Part shown: one piece after another, positions 10,483 through 20,512 of the stretch
Position numbering within the stretch: position 1 is the stretch's first letter
How the letters are laid out: each line of letters begins with the position of its first letter
Assembly (NCBI GenBank): GCA_018105865.1
Contig: CM030842.1
Span: 12,053,867 to 12,117,866, forward strand
Length of the DNA stretch: 64,000 nt
Direction: 5' to 3'
Source: Metaphire vulgaris
Lineage: Eukaryota; Annelida; Clitellata; Crassiclitellata; Megascolecidae
The notes under the pieces: model-generated
Told to the model about the DNA's origin: nothing
The model's database searches: none
Seen by the model: the letters and a program-made list of their open reading frames with translations, nothing else
Translations under genes and position numbers: made by a program

Positions 10483-13190
10483 TTACACACACACACATAT
10501 ATATAAGTTACATACAAATATATATGTATATAATATATGTATAAAACTTGTATTTTACACAACACTTTAATCACTGAAAGCCAGAATATCATACATGCAA
10601 GTGCCTCTTAATAGCAAAATAGCAAAAGTAAAACAAGAAACAACATCTTTACAAGAGCTGAAGAATTGGGATCCTCAATATTACAATGGAATGGCTGAAA
10701 GATGGCGTCTGCCAGTGTTCTCTCACCATGCTAGAACTTCCTTTTATAGTATGCCACCCCATTCACAGGGGTGGGACTCAGAGGCATAGCGTACCAATAG
10801 CCAGTATGACCTTAGCCATGGGCGGCACACAACTGGGGGGGGGGCAAATTTTGATAAATAAAGACTTTTTGCTTGTGATTTTCGGAAGTTAGTTTTAAGG
10901 GACGTGCGCCATCAGTATCTTTTGTTCCTAGGGGCACCGGATATACTGTAGCCATGGGCTAGGAGCAGCAAAAGGGCACGCTATGCCTCCAGTGGGGCTG
11001 GATTGGAGAAATGTCTTTGTGTGCCCGTGTGTGTGTGCCTGTGTGTGAACGTGTGTGTGCAACTGTGCATGTGAGTGTATGCTTCTGAGTAAGTGCAAGT
11101 TTTGTATATGTACAGCAGCAACCAAAATAAGATTTATGCCATAATTAATCAACACAACACACAAACTGAAATTCAGAGCTCACATGACAGGAAGATCAGT
11201 TAAGCTTTACATGATTTTCATTATCATTAAAAGATATTCAACAGAATACATCATTCTATCATCATTCTATTATCATTCTATCATTCTCTCACTCAATCGT
11301 GCACGAATACACACACACACACACACACACAGAATAAATCAACATGTGCATCTTGTATCTATAAGTTACAAATATAATGCAATATTGGACTTAAATAATA
11401 CCTCGTATATTTCTACTCAGAGGCATTCCAGACTTCAGGGTCGCTTGATAAGAAAATGAGACTTTAGTATTCATAATGAACTGCATGCAAGAGTAAGAAA
11501 TGGGGCACAGGTAGATGGAGACAACCAATTCCAGAGAGAGGGTCCAGTTACACTGAATGACCAACAATGAGTGAGAATAGTATGTGATCTAGAGATATGG
11601 ACATCCAAACAATCAATAGGTTGGAGCAGGTGATGTGAAGTAGTGGAAAACAGAGGTGAAAAAGTTCAGCAATGTACCGGTAAGTAGGTGCCTGACGTTG
11701 AAGTGCTGCAGATGCAAGTAAAGTGTTTATATATTCAATGCAGTCAATAAAAATAGCTAATGAAGGGTGGACAACATGGACAGCATAAAATCTGACAACA
11801 GACATAGAGAGTAAAGACAGGTAATTTGTCTAAACTGGTAGATGCAGGAATGAGATAGGTGAGCAATATGCTCTCTGAAAGACAAGTTACTACAAATATA
11901 AATGCCAAGGTTTGACATAACTAGAGAAAGTTAGATTATGAAACAAAGAGTTCTGTTCAGTCAATTTCAGAGTGTGCAGATGCATAGCGCCAAACCGGAT
12001 AAGTTGAGTTGAAACACAGAAACATCAAATAAGGAAACATGCTCAAAATACATATGCCAGGATTGAATGGCAAAATAGCATCAAAATTTTGTAAAACATT
12101 ACGGATATTTTGAGAAATTACACACTTGTATTTCCAGGAGCAATGCTTCCTTTCTTCGCAGGATTTCTTCTAATTTCTCTTTGACTGAGCACAGAAAGCA
12201 AAACTCAGGAAATAAAATCTATAGCTCGGGAATGCTAAGTACCCACAAATTTTATAAAGTCAAGCAATATTATATGTACATAGTGAAAGAATCAGCTTCA
12301 TAAGGAATCAAACTGGTCATGGTATTTTATGGCTCTAATCACGGTTCACTACTCCATAATCAATGAAAAATGCCTTAAACTATATTGCCTTTCTCATGGT
12401 ATCACAGTTCTCCTATGTACAATAATTGTTATCAGGACTTTTTTTTCACTCAAGTCATTTTGCTCCAACCTCGATGATTTGTCTCTCAGACATTTTGCTA
12501 CACTGTAGTAAGATGCTTCACCCCAGCTTGGATAGTCACACCTTGAAAATGCAAATTAAGGTGCTAAGTAAATGAGTACATAACACCGTAGCGGGGCACT
12601 ACATTAATATATCTGCTACACTAATGGCTTAATCTAAAGATCTAGTTAGTTGCCTCTAATGATATCATTATCTTATAACAACAGACCTCAGCGACATCAA
12701 CTTCTCCAAGTCTCCAGTTTTCAGTGTGTGTGTGTGTGGGGGGGGGGTCAAATCATGCAAGCTGGGATAAACAGCCCGAGGGCAAAACGTCTTGAGGTGA
12801 AAAGTCTAACAACTTCAATAATTTGGATAATTGTAAAAATAAGATACTTTCTAATATCTTTTGGAAAAGTTACCATAAGAAGCAAGTTTTAGTATTCATC
12901 ATGGCTAGTTTTTTACATGCATGCGGTGATCAACCCTTAATAGCATAAGTAATACCATTCAACCACTTACAATTAGGAATGACGATAGTACGATCTTAAA
13001 TGAGGAAAATAAAAAATAAAAAGATAAACCAGCATGTCTACACTCACAAAACGAATCAGAGCCTACCCACTTATGTAGAAATTCAGGTATAATAAGAATT
13101 GCCGGTAATAAAACATTAGAAGAGAAAAACACCCGTACCTTGTAAATTGTTGGACCACTCGTCTCCGCCTTCTCCTCCTCCTTCGTCCAT
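1..13190 (-). CDS. CYTH: Cytohesin-like ARF guanine-nucleotide exchange factor, 5' part of gene (9 exons, continues past base 1)
   Basis: Join on the minus strand: 13190-13139, 12184-12126, 6656-6589, 4606-4543, 2449-2331, 1355-1275, 892-780, 652-504, 51-1. Every exon has AG/GT borders and the phases agree at all eight junctions, giving 252 continuous residues. Residues 18-59 form a Glu/Lys/Leu-rich coiled coil, as in animal cytohesins. Residues about 75-250 are the Sec7 domain, including motifs [37 protein letters not shown] and [14 protein letters not shown]. Glu120 at the end of GDYLGE aligns with the family's catalytic 'glutamic finger' that ejects GDP from ARF. Known for the family: Sec7 activates ARF1/ARF6 at membranes, and a C-terminal PH domain binds phosphoinositides. 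The PH exons must lie left of the window. The Met at 13190 opens an acidic Gly-rich leader ([12 protein letters not shown]) unlike vertebrate leaders. No broken codon was seen, so the gene looks functional. Confidence 0.95.
319..475. repeat. Foldback repeat in cytohesin intron 8
   Basis: Near-perfect inverted repeat with arms of about 75 bp and a very short centre near 392-397. Left arm begins gttaaccatagcacagc; right arm ends gctatgctatggttaac, followed by tandem tatggttaac-like motifs. There is no coding potential. It is probably a small palindromic transposable element. Confidence 0.8.
504..652 (-). CDS. CYTH: Cytohesin exon 8 (Sec7 C-terminal half)
   Basis: Acceptor cattccag|AT, donor CACG|gtaacc. 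Encodes [20 protein letters not shown] and [18 protein letters not shown] plus [11 protein letters not shown], the hydrophobic core and last helices of Sec7. It joins exon 9 in phase 0. Confidence 0.97.
780..892 (-). CDS. CYTH: Cytohesin exon 7 (Sec7 motif 2)
   Basis: Acceptor tattacag|AC, donor AAAG|gtacga. Encodes [20 protein letters not shown] and [17 protein letters not shown]. The block [14 protein letters not shown] is almost invariant in Sec7 domains and lines the ARF-binding groove. Confidence 0.97.
1275..1355 (-). CDS. CYTH: Cytohesin exon 6 (Sec7)
   Basis: Acceptor gtgtag|GG, donor TTACG|gttggt. Encodes [20 protein letters not shown] and then ILVQAL, equivalent to (D/N)[25 protein letters not shown] in vertebrates. 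Its 81 bp fit exactly between exons 5 and 7 (1 + 78 + 2 bases). Confidence 0.94.
1407..1524. repeat. Two stacked perfect hairpins with the same loop, cytohesin intron 5
   Basis: Hairpin 1 (1407-1438) has 13-bp perfect arms. Hairpin 2 (1453-1524) has 33-bp perfect arms. Both have the loop aaaagc and the shared inner stem ACTTCATT/AATGAAGT. An origin by template switching is likely. Confidence 0.9.
1795..1910 (-). repeat. LINE/SINE 3'-tail-like repeat
   Basis: Contains aatttctatagcactatttt...gtaagtaagta, the reverse complement of the 'gcgctatagaaat...' tail also seen at 13700, 18010, 42830, 43970 and 50050. It shows a dispersed 3'-end family in the intron. Confidence 0.4.
2331..2449 (-). CDS. 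CYTH: Cytohesin exon 5 (Sec7 start, catalytic Glu)
   Basis: Acceptor tcacag|GG, donor GAGAG|gtaaat. Encodes [11 protein letters not shown] through [15 protein letters not shown]. This holds the Sec7 motif 1 loop with the catalytic glutamate (last complete codon of the exon). It leaves in phase 2. Confidence 0.96.
4543..4606 (-). CDS. CYTH: Cytohesin exon 4 (linker into Sec7)
   Basis: Acceptor ctgttttag|AA, donor AAG|gtcaga. Encodes [20 protein letters not shown] and K, corresponding to the ...GRKKFNMDPKK linker just before Sec7 in vertebrate cytohesins. It completes Lys60 from exon 3 and exits in phase 0. Confidence 0.93.
5199..5798. mobile_element. CCGG-flanked element with long AT-rich inverted repeats, nested in the TTAA element
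   Basis: CCGG at 5199-5202 and 5795-5798 flank inverted arms of about 120 bp (about 5203-5325 and 5671-5794). Ends start TGTAGCATATTATAATGACT on the left and TATAGTATATTATAATGACT from the right. Each arm repeats the motif ATAATAATAACTCCC several times. The interior (about 5330-5670) carries a decayed reverse-transcriptase fragment. Compare the larger element at 35011-41184. Confidence 0.75.
5390..5665 (+). pseudogene. Decayed LINE reverse-transcriptase fragment inside the CCGG element
   Basis: Across two frames it reads [15 protein letters not shown], then [17 protein letters not shown], then [16 protein letters not shown]. This is the order of the fingers, motif 1 and motif A (first catalytic Asp region) of CR1/jockey-type reverse transcriptases. 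Stops and frameshifts make it non-functional. It is either a captured fragment or an older insertion into the element. Confidence 0.7.
6589..6656 (-). CDS. CYTH: Cytohesin exon 3 (coiled coil)
   Basis: Acceptor tatgtgcag|CA, donor GAAAA|gtaaga. Encodes [20 protein letters not shown] and then DE, the second half of the coiled coil; in other cytohesins this stretch mediates dimerisation and partner binding. It leaves in phase 2. Confidence 0.93.
7369..7412. repeat. (TA)n microsatellite
   Basis: About 22 TA units directly left of the DNA transposon's target duplication. It seems to be the original insertion target. Confidence 0.95.
7422..10034 (+). mobile_element. 2.6 kb DNA transposon in cytohesin intron 2, defective
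   Basis: Perfect 13-bp inverted ends TAGGGTGGTCCAC (7422-7434 and 10022-10034), flanked by an 8-bp direct repeat ttatatat (7414-7421, 10035-10042). The repeat lies in TA-rich DNA, so its length is uncertain. It carries the transposase remnant at 8639-9809. The 5' 1.2 kb (7435-8638) has no recognisable coding region and may contain introns or lost exons. Superfamily not assigned. Confidence 0.85.
8639..9809 (+). pseudogene. Broken DDE-type transposase of the 2.6 kb transposon
   Basis: The first frame (8639-9241) reads [37 protein letters not shown] and [15 protein letters not shown]. In intact relatives that I recall from invertebrates the last block is YFSDG-(A/S)QYKN, so the expected Asp appears as Val. 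Near 9199 the frame must change: the conserved [20 protein letters not shown] lies in the next frame. The C-terminal frame (to 9809) keeps [21 protein letters not shown] therefore call a dead transposase with a missing acidic residue and a frameshift. Family membership rests on memory of similar proteins, not on a search. Confidence 0.75.
10045..10437. mobile_element. MITE with TAGTG(T/C)TGTCC ends
   Basis: Inverted ends TAGTGTTGTCCAACGATTAA and, from the right, TAGTGCTGTCCTTTAATCGC. Interior is rich in ATTAATCGCGATTAA-like palindromes. It inserted into the same TA-rich tract as the transposon to its left. No coding capacity. Confidence 0.8.
10779..10991. mobile_element. hAT-like MITE (CAGAGGCATAGCG)
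   Basis: Left end CAGAGGCATAGCGT, right end ACGCTATGCCTCCA, flanked by gtgggact/gtggggct (7 of 8 identical), fitting a decayed 8-bp target duplication. Located in cytohesin intron 2. Confidence 0.65.
12126..12184 (-). CDS. CYTH: Cytohesin exon 2 (coiled coil)
   Basis: Acceptor ctcag|TC, donor CAA|gtgtgt. Completes Val18 and encodes [19 protein letters not shown], matching the family's N-terminal helix (the LENIRRRK...LADIQ region). Enters in phase 1 and leaves in phase 0. Confidence 0.92.
13139..13190 (-). CDS. CYTH: Cytohesin exon 1 (start codon)
   Basis: Encodes [17 protein letters not shown] plus one base of the next codon; donor AAG|gtacgg. The ATG was chosen because it opens the only frame that joins exon 2 into the coiled coil. 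Upstream DNA (13191-13560) has no clear TATA box. An upstream 5' UTR exon cannot be excluded. Confidence 0.85.
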
Positions 13191-13699
13191 TTTAAATCCG
13201 GTTAAACCAGCAACGCTTTCTATCAGTGTTCAATTACGGTCACTATCGGTCGGTATTTGTGTGAACTTTCCGATTAATTCCTTTTTTAAACGAATCAATT
13301 TCTAATAAATTCAGAGTTTAAATTGTTTTCCAATTTCTGTCCCTTCGTTTCCCTTGCGTTACTTTTAGCATAGAGTCGTAATACTTTAATTTCGCTAAAA
13401 TCTATGACTTTTAGACTGTTGGCTGTCGTTACCCATTCAGTCCAATTATAAGCCCATAAGCCCAACGCCCAGGTGGCTCCGCTGTACTTTTGAATTTTAA
13501 ACAAATACTGACATGGCTGCATTTAGGATGTAATAGGCCTACTGCAAAAATAGACTAAAGTCCATCCATTTTGATCAAAAGATTGTGGAAATATTTACGA
13601 TGAAATAGGACAGTACCGGTTTCATTGGAATACCTTGACGTTAGTGTCAGTCTAATTCGGTTTGGATTTGGAGTAGATTGGCGAGAAAGAAAGCTAACC

Positions 13700-13800
13700 G
13701 GGAACCTCTACATGGGGATTTAAGATGAGCAGCTACCATGCACTGTACTACTTCCAAAGCGCTATATAAATTTACGAGATCTTACTTATTTACCTACAGT
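13700..13800 (+). repeat. Dispersed LINE/SINE 3' tail
   Basis: Contains gagcagctaccatgcactgt...aaagcgctatataaatttac followed by a degenerate tta-rich tail. The same tail appears at 42780-42860 and about 49975-50090. It lies just upstream of the cytohesin first exon. Confidence 0.5.
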
Positions 13801-14019
13801 ATTGTCGTTGGCTGGTCGTCGAACTGACGCCTGATTTCAGTGATTTGTTGAGCAGCAAAATAGCCCGCGTGCAAAGCACGGAAGAACCTGCATGCACGTT
13901 TCTCACGTGCAAAGTCTGTTAAGTCGCGCCGCCGTCATTTAATACCGGCGTTTCATTCACTCTCGACAGATTCTTGAGCTATAAACTCACCTCAGTAAGC
14001 TTGCCAGCAAAGTTAAAAG

Positions 14020-14930
14020 CAGGACATAGGCCCCCTATCTTCTGTCGAATTCGAACTTTCTGGATCCACATGGAGAGCCAACGCCACCACTCTTGAGACA
14101 GACAGACCTATCACACTGCTATTTCAACTGCTGAGCAGGCTACTGCTGCCCTGTCTGGTACAGCTCCCCCTACACCAAAATCGACGACACTCAGCTGCGC
14201 TCAGCCATAAGAATCAGTGGCGTCAGTGGCCAGGAATTTTTGGTTGGGGGCAAAAGGGGCTAGCGTGTCAGATTCCTTACCCACCCCTCACCCCCTCTAC
14301 AGAAAACTTTCTCATCGGATTTGCGCGAATCTGGTAGGTGATCTGGGGCAGGTTGTCCCCCCCCCGTGGCGACGCTAATGATGAGAATCATCACTGGCAC
14401 TCTAAGTCCAACCGAACTGTCGTGGCTACCGGTCATTTCTAACATCTACCCCCCCCCCCAATCTGCGTCGCACAGCCGCTGTAGACAAGTTTCTGCAGAA
14501 GGTGGCAGAAAATGAAAACTGGCCACTTCATGAGGACTTAAACTAATCCGCCTCAACAGCGACTCAAATCACGTCACCCCTACGGTTGAACAAGGAACCC
14601 ACAACAGACGTCGTTGGCCAGCGGAGACTTGACTGGAAGTTGGCCCAGGCGATCAACTACAATCTGGTAGAAGATCCCGCTATCCGACAACCAGGATTCG
14701 ACACCCTGCCATGTCATCTTTGGTGCCTGTTGAACCGCTTCCGGACAGCGCAGGCCGCAGGGTCACTGCAAATACTGTCGCCGGAAGGAGGGGGCTGGAC
14801 GACTCAGATCTGTGTAGGCTATCTGCGGTGAAGTGCAAACAATGAATCACATAGTTGACTCTTGTCCTATAACAAGACTCGAGGATGGCAGAGGTACAGG
14901 TAGAGTGGGGTCTGTAATGTTAGAAAGATT
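14020..14930 (+). pseudogene. Decayed LINE, C-terminal end of ORF2
   Basis: Fragments in several frames: YTKIDDTQLRSAIRI, then (after a MITE) RIITGTLSPTELSWLPV, NLRRTAAVDKFLQKVAENE, PCHLWCLLNRFRTAQA and CGEVQTMNHIVDSCPITRLE. This order is the post-RT tail, with its zinc-knuckle-like end, of a LINE reverse transcriptase. The MITE at 14215-14380 interrupts the Ile-Ile-Thr-Gly stretch. Frameshifts and stops show it is dead. LINE clade not assigned. Confidence 0.7.
14215..14380. mobile_element. hAT-like MITE inside the decayed LINE
   Basis: Left end CAGTGGCGTCAG, right end GCGACGCTAATG; flanks ataagaat / atgagaat (7 of 8). Removing it restores the LINE reading AIRIITG, which supports the boundaries. 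Confidence 0.7.
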
Positions 14931-15228
14931 TTTGATGCCTGGTGGACCTTAACTTCCGGCTTCGTTCTTTCTAGGTCGATATATACATTATTTGGTGGTA
15001 GCGGTGATAAGTTGTCGTTGGTCGAGTGGTCTTCCTTTCGCGCTCTTCTGGGGGGTGGGGGTGAGGACCGCGATGGATTCGTTCTAGTTCGCAACAACGC
15101 CTTGTCCAACTGGATTTTCACAGTTAAATTCATCAAAACAATCATACACGATTTGTCTTCGAACGCAGACGTTTAACAGATCCTCTCTAAACAAGTTCTT
15201 GACTAAACACTTATTCAACAGCTAAACT

Positions 15229-15413
15229 CAGTGTCTTATCCAGACTCCAGGCCTTGGGGGGGGGGATTGAGGCTTTCGGGGGGGATCGACTTGGTTGGAG
15301 GGGAAAAGACACAGTTCAATGGAAAATTTTTGTAAGTGCTGGGATTTTTTTTGGGGGGGGGGATTTTGAGGTGTTTTTTGGTGACGGAGGAATCTCCCCT
15401 CTTAACAGGCCTG
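15229..15413. mobile_element. MITE of the CAGTGTTTTATCCAGAC family
   Basis: Begins CAGTGTCTTATCCAGACTCC and ends TTAACAGGCCTG with G-runs between. Same family as 21657-21822 and about 26412-26580. No clean target duplication. Confidence 0.45.
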
Positions 15414-16228
15414 CTAACTAACTAGCTAAACTTATATCGTTTTTTTCCGCAACAAGCATTCTAAACATGCGTCACGTGCATGCATGACTGGCAGTGGACA
15501 GCAGATAAAAATAATACGAGATGTGTTTGGCATAATTGCAGTAGGCCTACGTGTCTCATGACAATTAGCAGTGTAGGCCTATATGTATATGTTCTATATG
15601 GATTATTACGGCCGACATAACGTACGCTGATTGCCCGAAATATGAATATAACAATAAGGAAACTAATAGCCTGTACTAAGCGCACGTGAAAAATCAGAAA
15701 TATGTAATTTCAACTTTAGAGAGAGACCTGAATGCAGAATATGTGCTCTACGATGTATAGCAATATTCAATTTTCAGAGGCTGGGCTGAAAGGTAGTTGA
15801 GAATATCCTCATCCGTAGTAGAACACGCTACGAAAAAAATATATTCCACAGACTTATACGTTGTCCAAATCCATTGACTTCCAGCAATGAATGAACTCAA
15901 CATTGGCATGTACAGTATTACTCAATTGTCAGTTCTATTATGTGCTGCAACGTTGCTGCTGCTATTGGGTATTGTCTTAGAGATATATCATGACTGTAAC
16001 TGGTCACCGCCAAGTCACCGTTCTCTGGACTCGTTATTGGGTTAAATCCTCTGAATTAGTGCTGATGTATTTGAAGCCCGACGTAGATTCAATTAATCAT
16101 GGAGTGGAAAACGGATTAAACTACAACAATCCGGGACGAGATGTTGCCTGATACAATAGAAAGTGTAGATGGCCCACTTTTTGTCGGTTATACACTATAC
16201 AGTATATATATGCATATATATATAATAT

Positions 16229-16417
16229 CAGTGGCGGCTCTAGGATTTGGCAAGTGTGGGGGCCGTTGGGGGGGGGGCAACTTCTAATCATGGGGGCCAA
16301 CCATTTGTTGTTTAATGTATGTAGCATTAAGCATAGGGTCCCAACTGGGGGGCCACTGGGGGGGCAGGCAGTCAATAGGGGGCACGGGCTCCCCTGGCTC
16401 CCCCGGTGGAGCCGCCA

Positions 16418-16420
<3 letters not shown>
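16229..16420. mobile_element. hAT-like MITE (CAGTGGCGGCTC) in a TA microsatellite
   Basis: Ends CAGTGGCGGCTC and GAGCCGCCACTG are perfect inverted repeats, bordered by TA-rich DNA. Interior gatttggcaagtg...gggggc matches the MITE at 28146, which hosts the LTR element. Confidence 0.85.
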
Positions 16421-16456
<36 letters not shown>

Positions 16457-17695
16457 GTTTTCTACTGATGAAAAAGAGTTCAAAAGTCTACGATTTGTGG
16501 CTGCGCTACTCTAATAATCCCGAAGGCAGACCCTTCAAGAGAAATCCCTGGCCCCTGGGCAGAGCAGTCACAGGTCCCTAAAACTTTGTTAGAAAGTGTT
16601 CGCCAAACGTTTCTAATGTCCTCAAAAAGTTCTACGATTTCCCAAAAGTATGCAAAGCGAGTGTAAAATATTGGCGACGAACTTGTTTCTCTTTTGCTTG
16701 TCAGGCTTTTCAAGACGTCGAAGGACAAATGACACCCAATACCTGCTTACGCTTCCCCAGCTCCCCCCAACGCTCATAAACTGGCGCAACGCAATTCACT
16801 CCTAATTATACTTTATTCCAGACCCACCCCGGGCCCCCATACAGATCGCCTTATACATGGGAATCTGTCCCTACCTCCTAAAGAGTCCTATCGATGGGCT
16901 TACGCAGGGGTGTACCTATGGCATTTGGCACCCATGCAGTGCCACCGAGAGGGTACATAGGGCAACTGCAACTGCACAGGGGCCCGGCGGTCGGGGGGGG
17001 GCGGGCCGATGATGAATATGTATAATTAACAATAATATGAATAACAACACTAAAGTAGAGGGGGCCCGGCGAGCAAAAGGGGGGCCCGGCGTGAAAAGGT
17101 TGACAAACAAAAAAGTCGTCAAGCAATTTTATTCTGCACAGGGGTCCGGAATTTCTTTCTGCGGGCCTGCACCCATGACTGGGGTAGTCAGATAATTAAA
17201 TTAGCAGGTTAACAAATCTCTAATGAGCAAATCATTACATTTTATTGCATTTTATTGATACAAGATTAAAACTACAGCTGTACTTAATTTTCTTGCTTTT
17301 ACTGATCCGAACTGGTCTATGACGTGCTCACAGTTAGCTTTCTCAGTTTTTTCTGTTCCTACGCTGAGTGGAGCAAGACCACCGAGTTTTTGGCGCCCAT
17401 TTCTAATGGCGCCCAGGGCATCTGCCATACCTACCGTGCCCTAGATACGCTAATGACTGCACGAAAATAATTTTTGAGTATAAATATTCAGCCGCACTGT
17501 AACAATTAGGTCTACGGTTTTCATGCATTTGCGCTTTTCTATACGCAGATTAGCGCATCAAATTGCACGAATAGAGCTGTTTCACTTTTAGAAATGGCGC
17601 AAAGTGCATTTTTCCATCTAACAATTTGATCCTATAATGCATATAATATCAGAGGAAACCATCATGGTCATTAAGGGATACCACACCCGTATTAC

Positions 17696-17947
17696 CGTAA
17701 TAGAAATGAGAATTTCTACACTCCATTTGCAGTCTTGTTTTCGACAGCCAACGGACTTTGATGCTATTCGGATATGTTGACCGCAAAAAGGACAAAATGA
17801 ATCTCCGTATTTGTGACTACACAACAATTGGTGACCTCGTGTTTTTACATGAACCGTTGACACCTGTGCATTAACATGAAGAGGCGAGTCATATTGACGC
17901 CTGAGTTCTTTCAGGGTTTCAAAATATGACAATTTAGATGGCGTTCT
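17696..17947 (-). CDS. Possible orphan exon, unknown protein
   Basis: An 84-codon open stretch with a good acceptor (gatctttttcag|AG) and a donor (ATTACG|gtaata), phase 0 at both ends. The translation is basic with five cysteines in the order C-x8-C-x2-C-x14-C-x4-C, within LLCSHKYGDSFCPFCGQHIR and GCRKQDCKW. I do not recognise the family, and no partner exon was found nearby. Similar short direct repeats (aaaccatc-tggtcatta) lie on both sides at about 17657 and 17986, so it may be part of a mobile element. It could also be a chance ORF. Confidence 0.3.
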
Positions 17948-18002
17948 CTGAAAAAGATCTAACCTGTCATATTATTATGATGAGGCAAACCATCTTGGTC
18001 AT

Positions 18003-18115
18003 TATTATTAAGTAAGTAAGACGAAATTTCTATAGCGCTGCTCGAAAGCTTGGCATAGTGCACCAGCCTATTCACGAGCGCTCAATCTGGGTGAAATCAA
18101 TAGTCTGTAATCAGT
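18003..18115 (-). repeat. Dispersed 3'-tail repeat with 'aatttctatagcgctgc'
   Basis: Starts with attattattaagtaagtaag and continues gaaatttctatagcgctgctcg. Same family as 43962-44090 (gaatttctatagcgccg) in the same orientation. Confidence 0.5.
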
Positions 18116-18197
18116 AGTCCGTGGTGGTCAAGGTTGTAGATCCATCTATTTTGCTCGCGATCATGATAATGATGATGATGTTGATAATGATGATGAC

Positions 18198-18198
<1 letters not shown>

Positions 18199-18262
<64 letters not shown>
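18199..18262. repeat. (ATT)n microsatellite
   Basis: About 21 perfect ATT units, preceded by degenerate gat/gatgat repeats. Confidence 0.95.
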
Positions 18263-18263
<1 letters not shown>

Positions 18264-18831
18264 GATTTATGGACTACGTGAACACAGTGGCAACGGACAT
18301 GGTGACTTTGCTGGCTCATTAGGCGTAGATATTTCCATTTTGTTTATAGCTGCTTCTGTTTTGTCATTCTTACAGGTCACGTATACAAATTGTAATAAAC
18401 TGTCGCAAGTTTTTTTTACAATAATGTATAATACATGTCTACAGTATGCTTACGCAACCTGTAACCCTTCATAGCCTAAATCTCAACAAATGTTTCTCGC
18501 CGTATCTTCACGGCTGCGCTTTCCACGCAGCTGCTGCGCTTAGCGGCTTCTGCCATGCAGTCAGTTGTCGGCAGCACAACGGGCGAATTGCGCACCGACG
18601 CAATATCGGGTTGACTGCTCTGCTGTCGACGCCAAGATAAACGAGTAAATCGACTGAAGACAGTGGAAGCGATATGCAAACAGTATCAAATGCATTGTAC
18701 GAGAGAAGAAGATAATAGAGGCACACGCCGTGCTTGACAATTATTCTGGAAACGATCGCACTGCCATTTGAACTGGTAGGCAAGTAAATACAACGCGTGA
18801 AATTCGATATAACAACTAATATATCTATATA

Positions 18832-18870
<39 letters not shown>

Positions 18871-18908
18871 CTTATATACTGTTTATATAATATATATAAT
18901 ATTTTTAG

Positions 18909-18932
18909 CCCTCGGTACTTCGTTACCGAGGG
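18909..18932. repeat. Perfect 9-bp hairpin with a TTCG-containing loop
   Basis: CCCTCGGTA and TACCGAGGG surround CTTCGT. An isolated GC-rich hairpin in AT-rich DNA. Function unknown. Confidence 0.6.
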
Positions 18933-19247
18933 ACTTATGAAAAAATGTCCGGAGACATATAGAAACTGTGTTTGTTAACTCTTGTCCGGTTCGAGGTAAG
19001 GAAAAGAGATCCGTAGAAAATGGAATTCAACCGATGTCCACATTCCACAATGCGTTGTTGGCATGAATAAACCATCGCACAGATCTATCTATATGAGTGC
19101 AAGTCTGCGAACGATACGGGTTCATTATGAATGACCAAAAGAGGCTAACACTGAAACGCTTTCTCCTTTTTAGTAAATCAATTTTGCCATGCTTATCGTT
19201 TCAAAGTGCTTTCCAGATATCAAAACACTGTCAAAGCAGGATGATGC

Positions 19248-19248
<1 letters not shown>

Positions 19249-19298
<50 letters not shown>
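19249..19298. repeat. (GA)n microsatellite
   Basis: About 24 uninterrupted GA units. Confidence 0.95.
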
Positions 19299-19300
<2 letters not shown>

Positions 19301-19722
19301 CTTGATTTTGTGGGACAGCATTTATAGTGCCTTGCAGACGCTATGAAACTGCAGAATTACAGTGTTTTGGAAATCTGTTTTATACAATTCTCGAAGGGCA
19401 ACAACAAAATGAAGTCGTTAGCAAATTTCTATCATTGATTTAATTGAAATAAATTTGCAAAAATATAATGAAAGATGGAGGAAAAGTAAAGACAAACAGA
19501 AATTTTAGATATTTAAAATCAATAGGGGCCTATGTGAAATCACACACAACGAACTTCAGGCAAAGACGGTGATTACGCATCATTACGGTGGGCCTACTCG
19601 GTTAACCACCACACTTTACCGCATTAAATTCTGTGTACAGGAGTGCATCCAAGCTCAGCTATTGGTACTGCCAGATTTTTGTATCTGTGAGTCTAGTTAG
19701 ACCTAAGCTGATGAATCGTTTC

Positions 19723-19803
<81 letters not shown>
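19723..19803. repeat. (AAT)n microsatellite with adjoining dispersed repeat
   Basis: About 26 AAT units followed by gattttaaatggcttaggag...cctgtgtgaaaaccactgat. A relative of the adjoining sequence lies at 40590-40665, also next to AAT units, so the microsatellite is probably the tail of a minus-strand retroelement. Confidence 0.75.
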
Positions 19804-19805
<2 letters not shown>

Positions 19806-20277
19806 TTTTAAATGGCTTAGGAGGCTAAGTAAGCCTGTGTGAAAACCACTGATGTAACCATCCGCATTCAATAACCTAGTTTATGCGATTTTCAGAAGTC
19901 ACGTGACCAGCCACCATCACAAATCCTTATTCTTTACGGTTTGTTCAGCAATTTTGTCTCCGTTGACTGCGTCGGTTGGACGTTGGCCCGTTCGTTGTTT
20001 ATGGTGTCTGTTACTTGCCTATGCCAGGGACGGGAGGTCGATGTGTTATGAAGCTGTACAGTAGCAATATTCGGCTGTTTTCATGGGCAAGCCTTTCTGT
20101 CCGGCTCCAATTAAGTCCTCTTGTGTGTCCACGACCATGAAATTCGTGATCGAGTGAAGCGAATAAAATTGCAATAAGTGGTAGATAAGTCACGGGCATG
20201 CGAGACTCGTAAGCGTGATTGCTTGTGTTGCACGCGTGCTTGCGCGCGTGTGTGTGCTCGTGTGCGTGTGTTACTGT

Positions 20278-20512
20278 CAGTGGCGTAGCGTGACTTTTGG
20301 GGGCCCGGGGGGCATCTTTGTCATGGGGGCCCTTAGAGTCTCGAGCTGACGAGCAATAAAAAAAGGTCGTCAGCACATCATTTCTAGGGTTAGGGTTAAG
20401 AAGTTAGGGTTAACCCTAACCTAACCCTAGCTTAGACCCCTCTTCGGGCCCCCCAGCCCTGGGCCCGGGGGGCTGTCAACAAAGTGCCCCCCCCCCTCAC
20501 GTTACGCCACTG
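20278..20512. mobile_element. hAT-like MITE (CAGTGGCGTAGCG) with telomere-like interior
   Basis: Ends CAGTGGCGTAGCGTGA and TCACGTTACGCCACTG; perfect 8-bp target duplication gttactgt (20270-20277, 20513-20520). At 20383-20433 the interior holds ttagggttaggg-type motifs next to their reverse complement. Confidence 0.92.

Noticed and set aside
12710..12750. Regulatory G-quadruplex at the GTGTGT-GGGGGGGGG run in cytohesin intron 1
   Set aside because: Single G-run; too few separated G-tracts to support a quadruplex.
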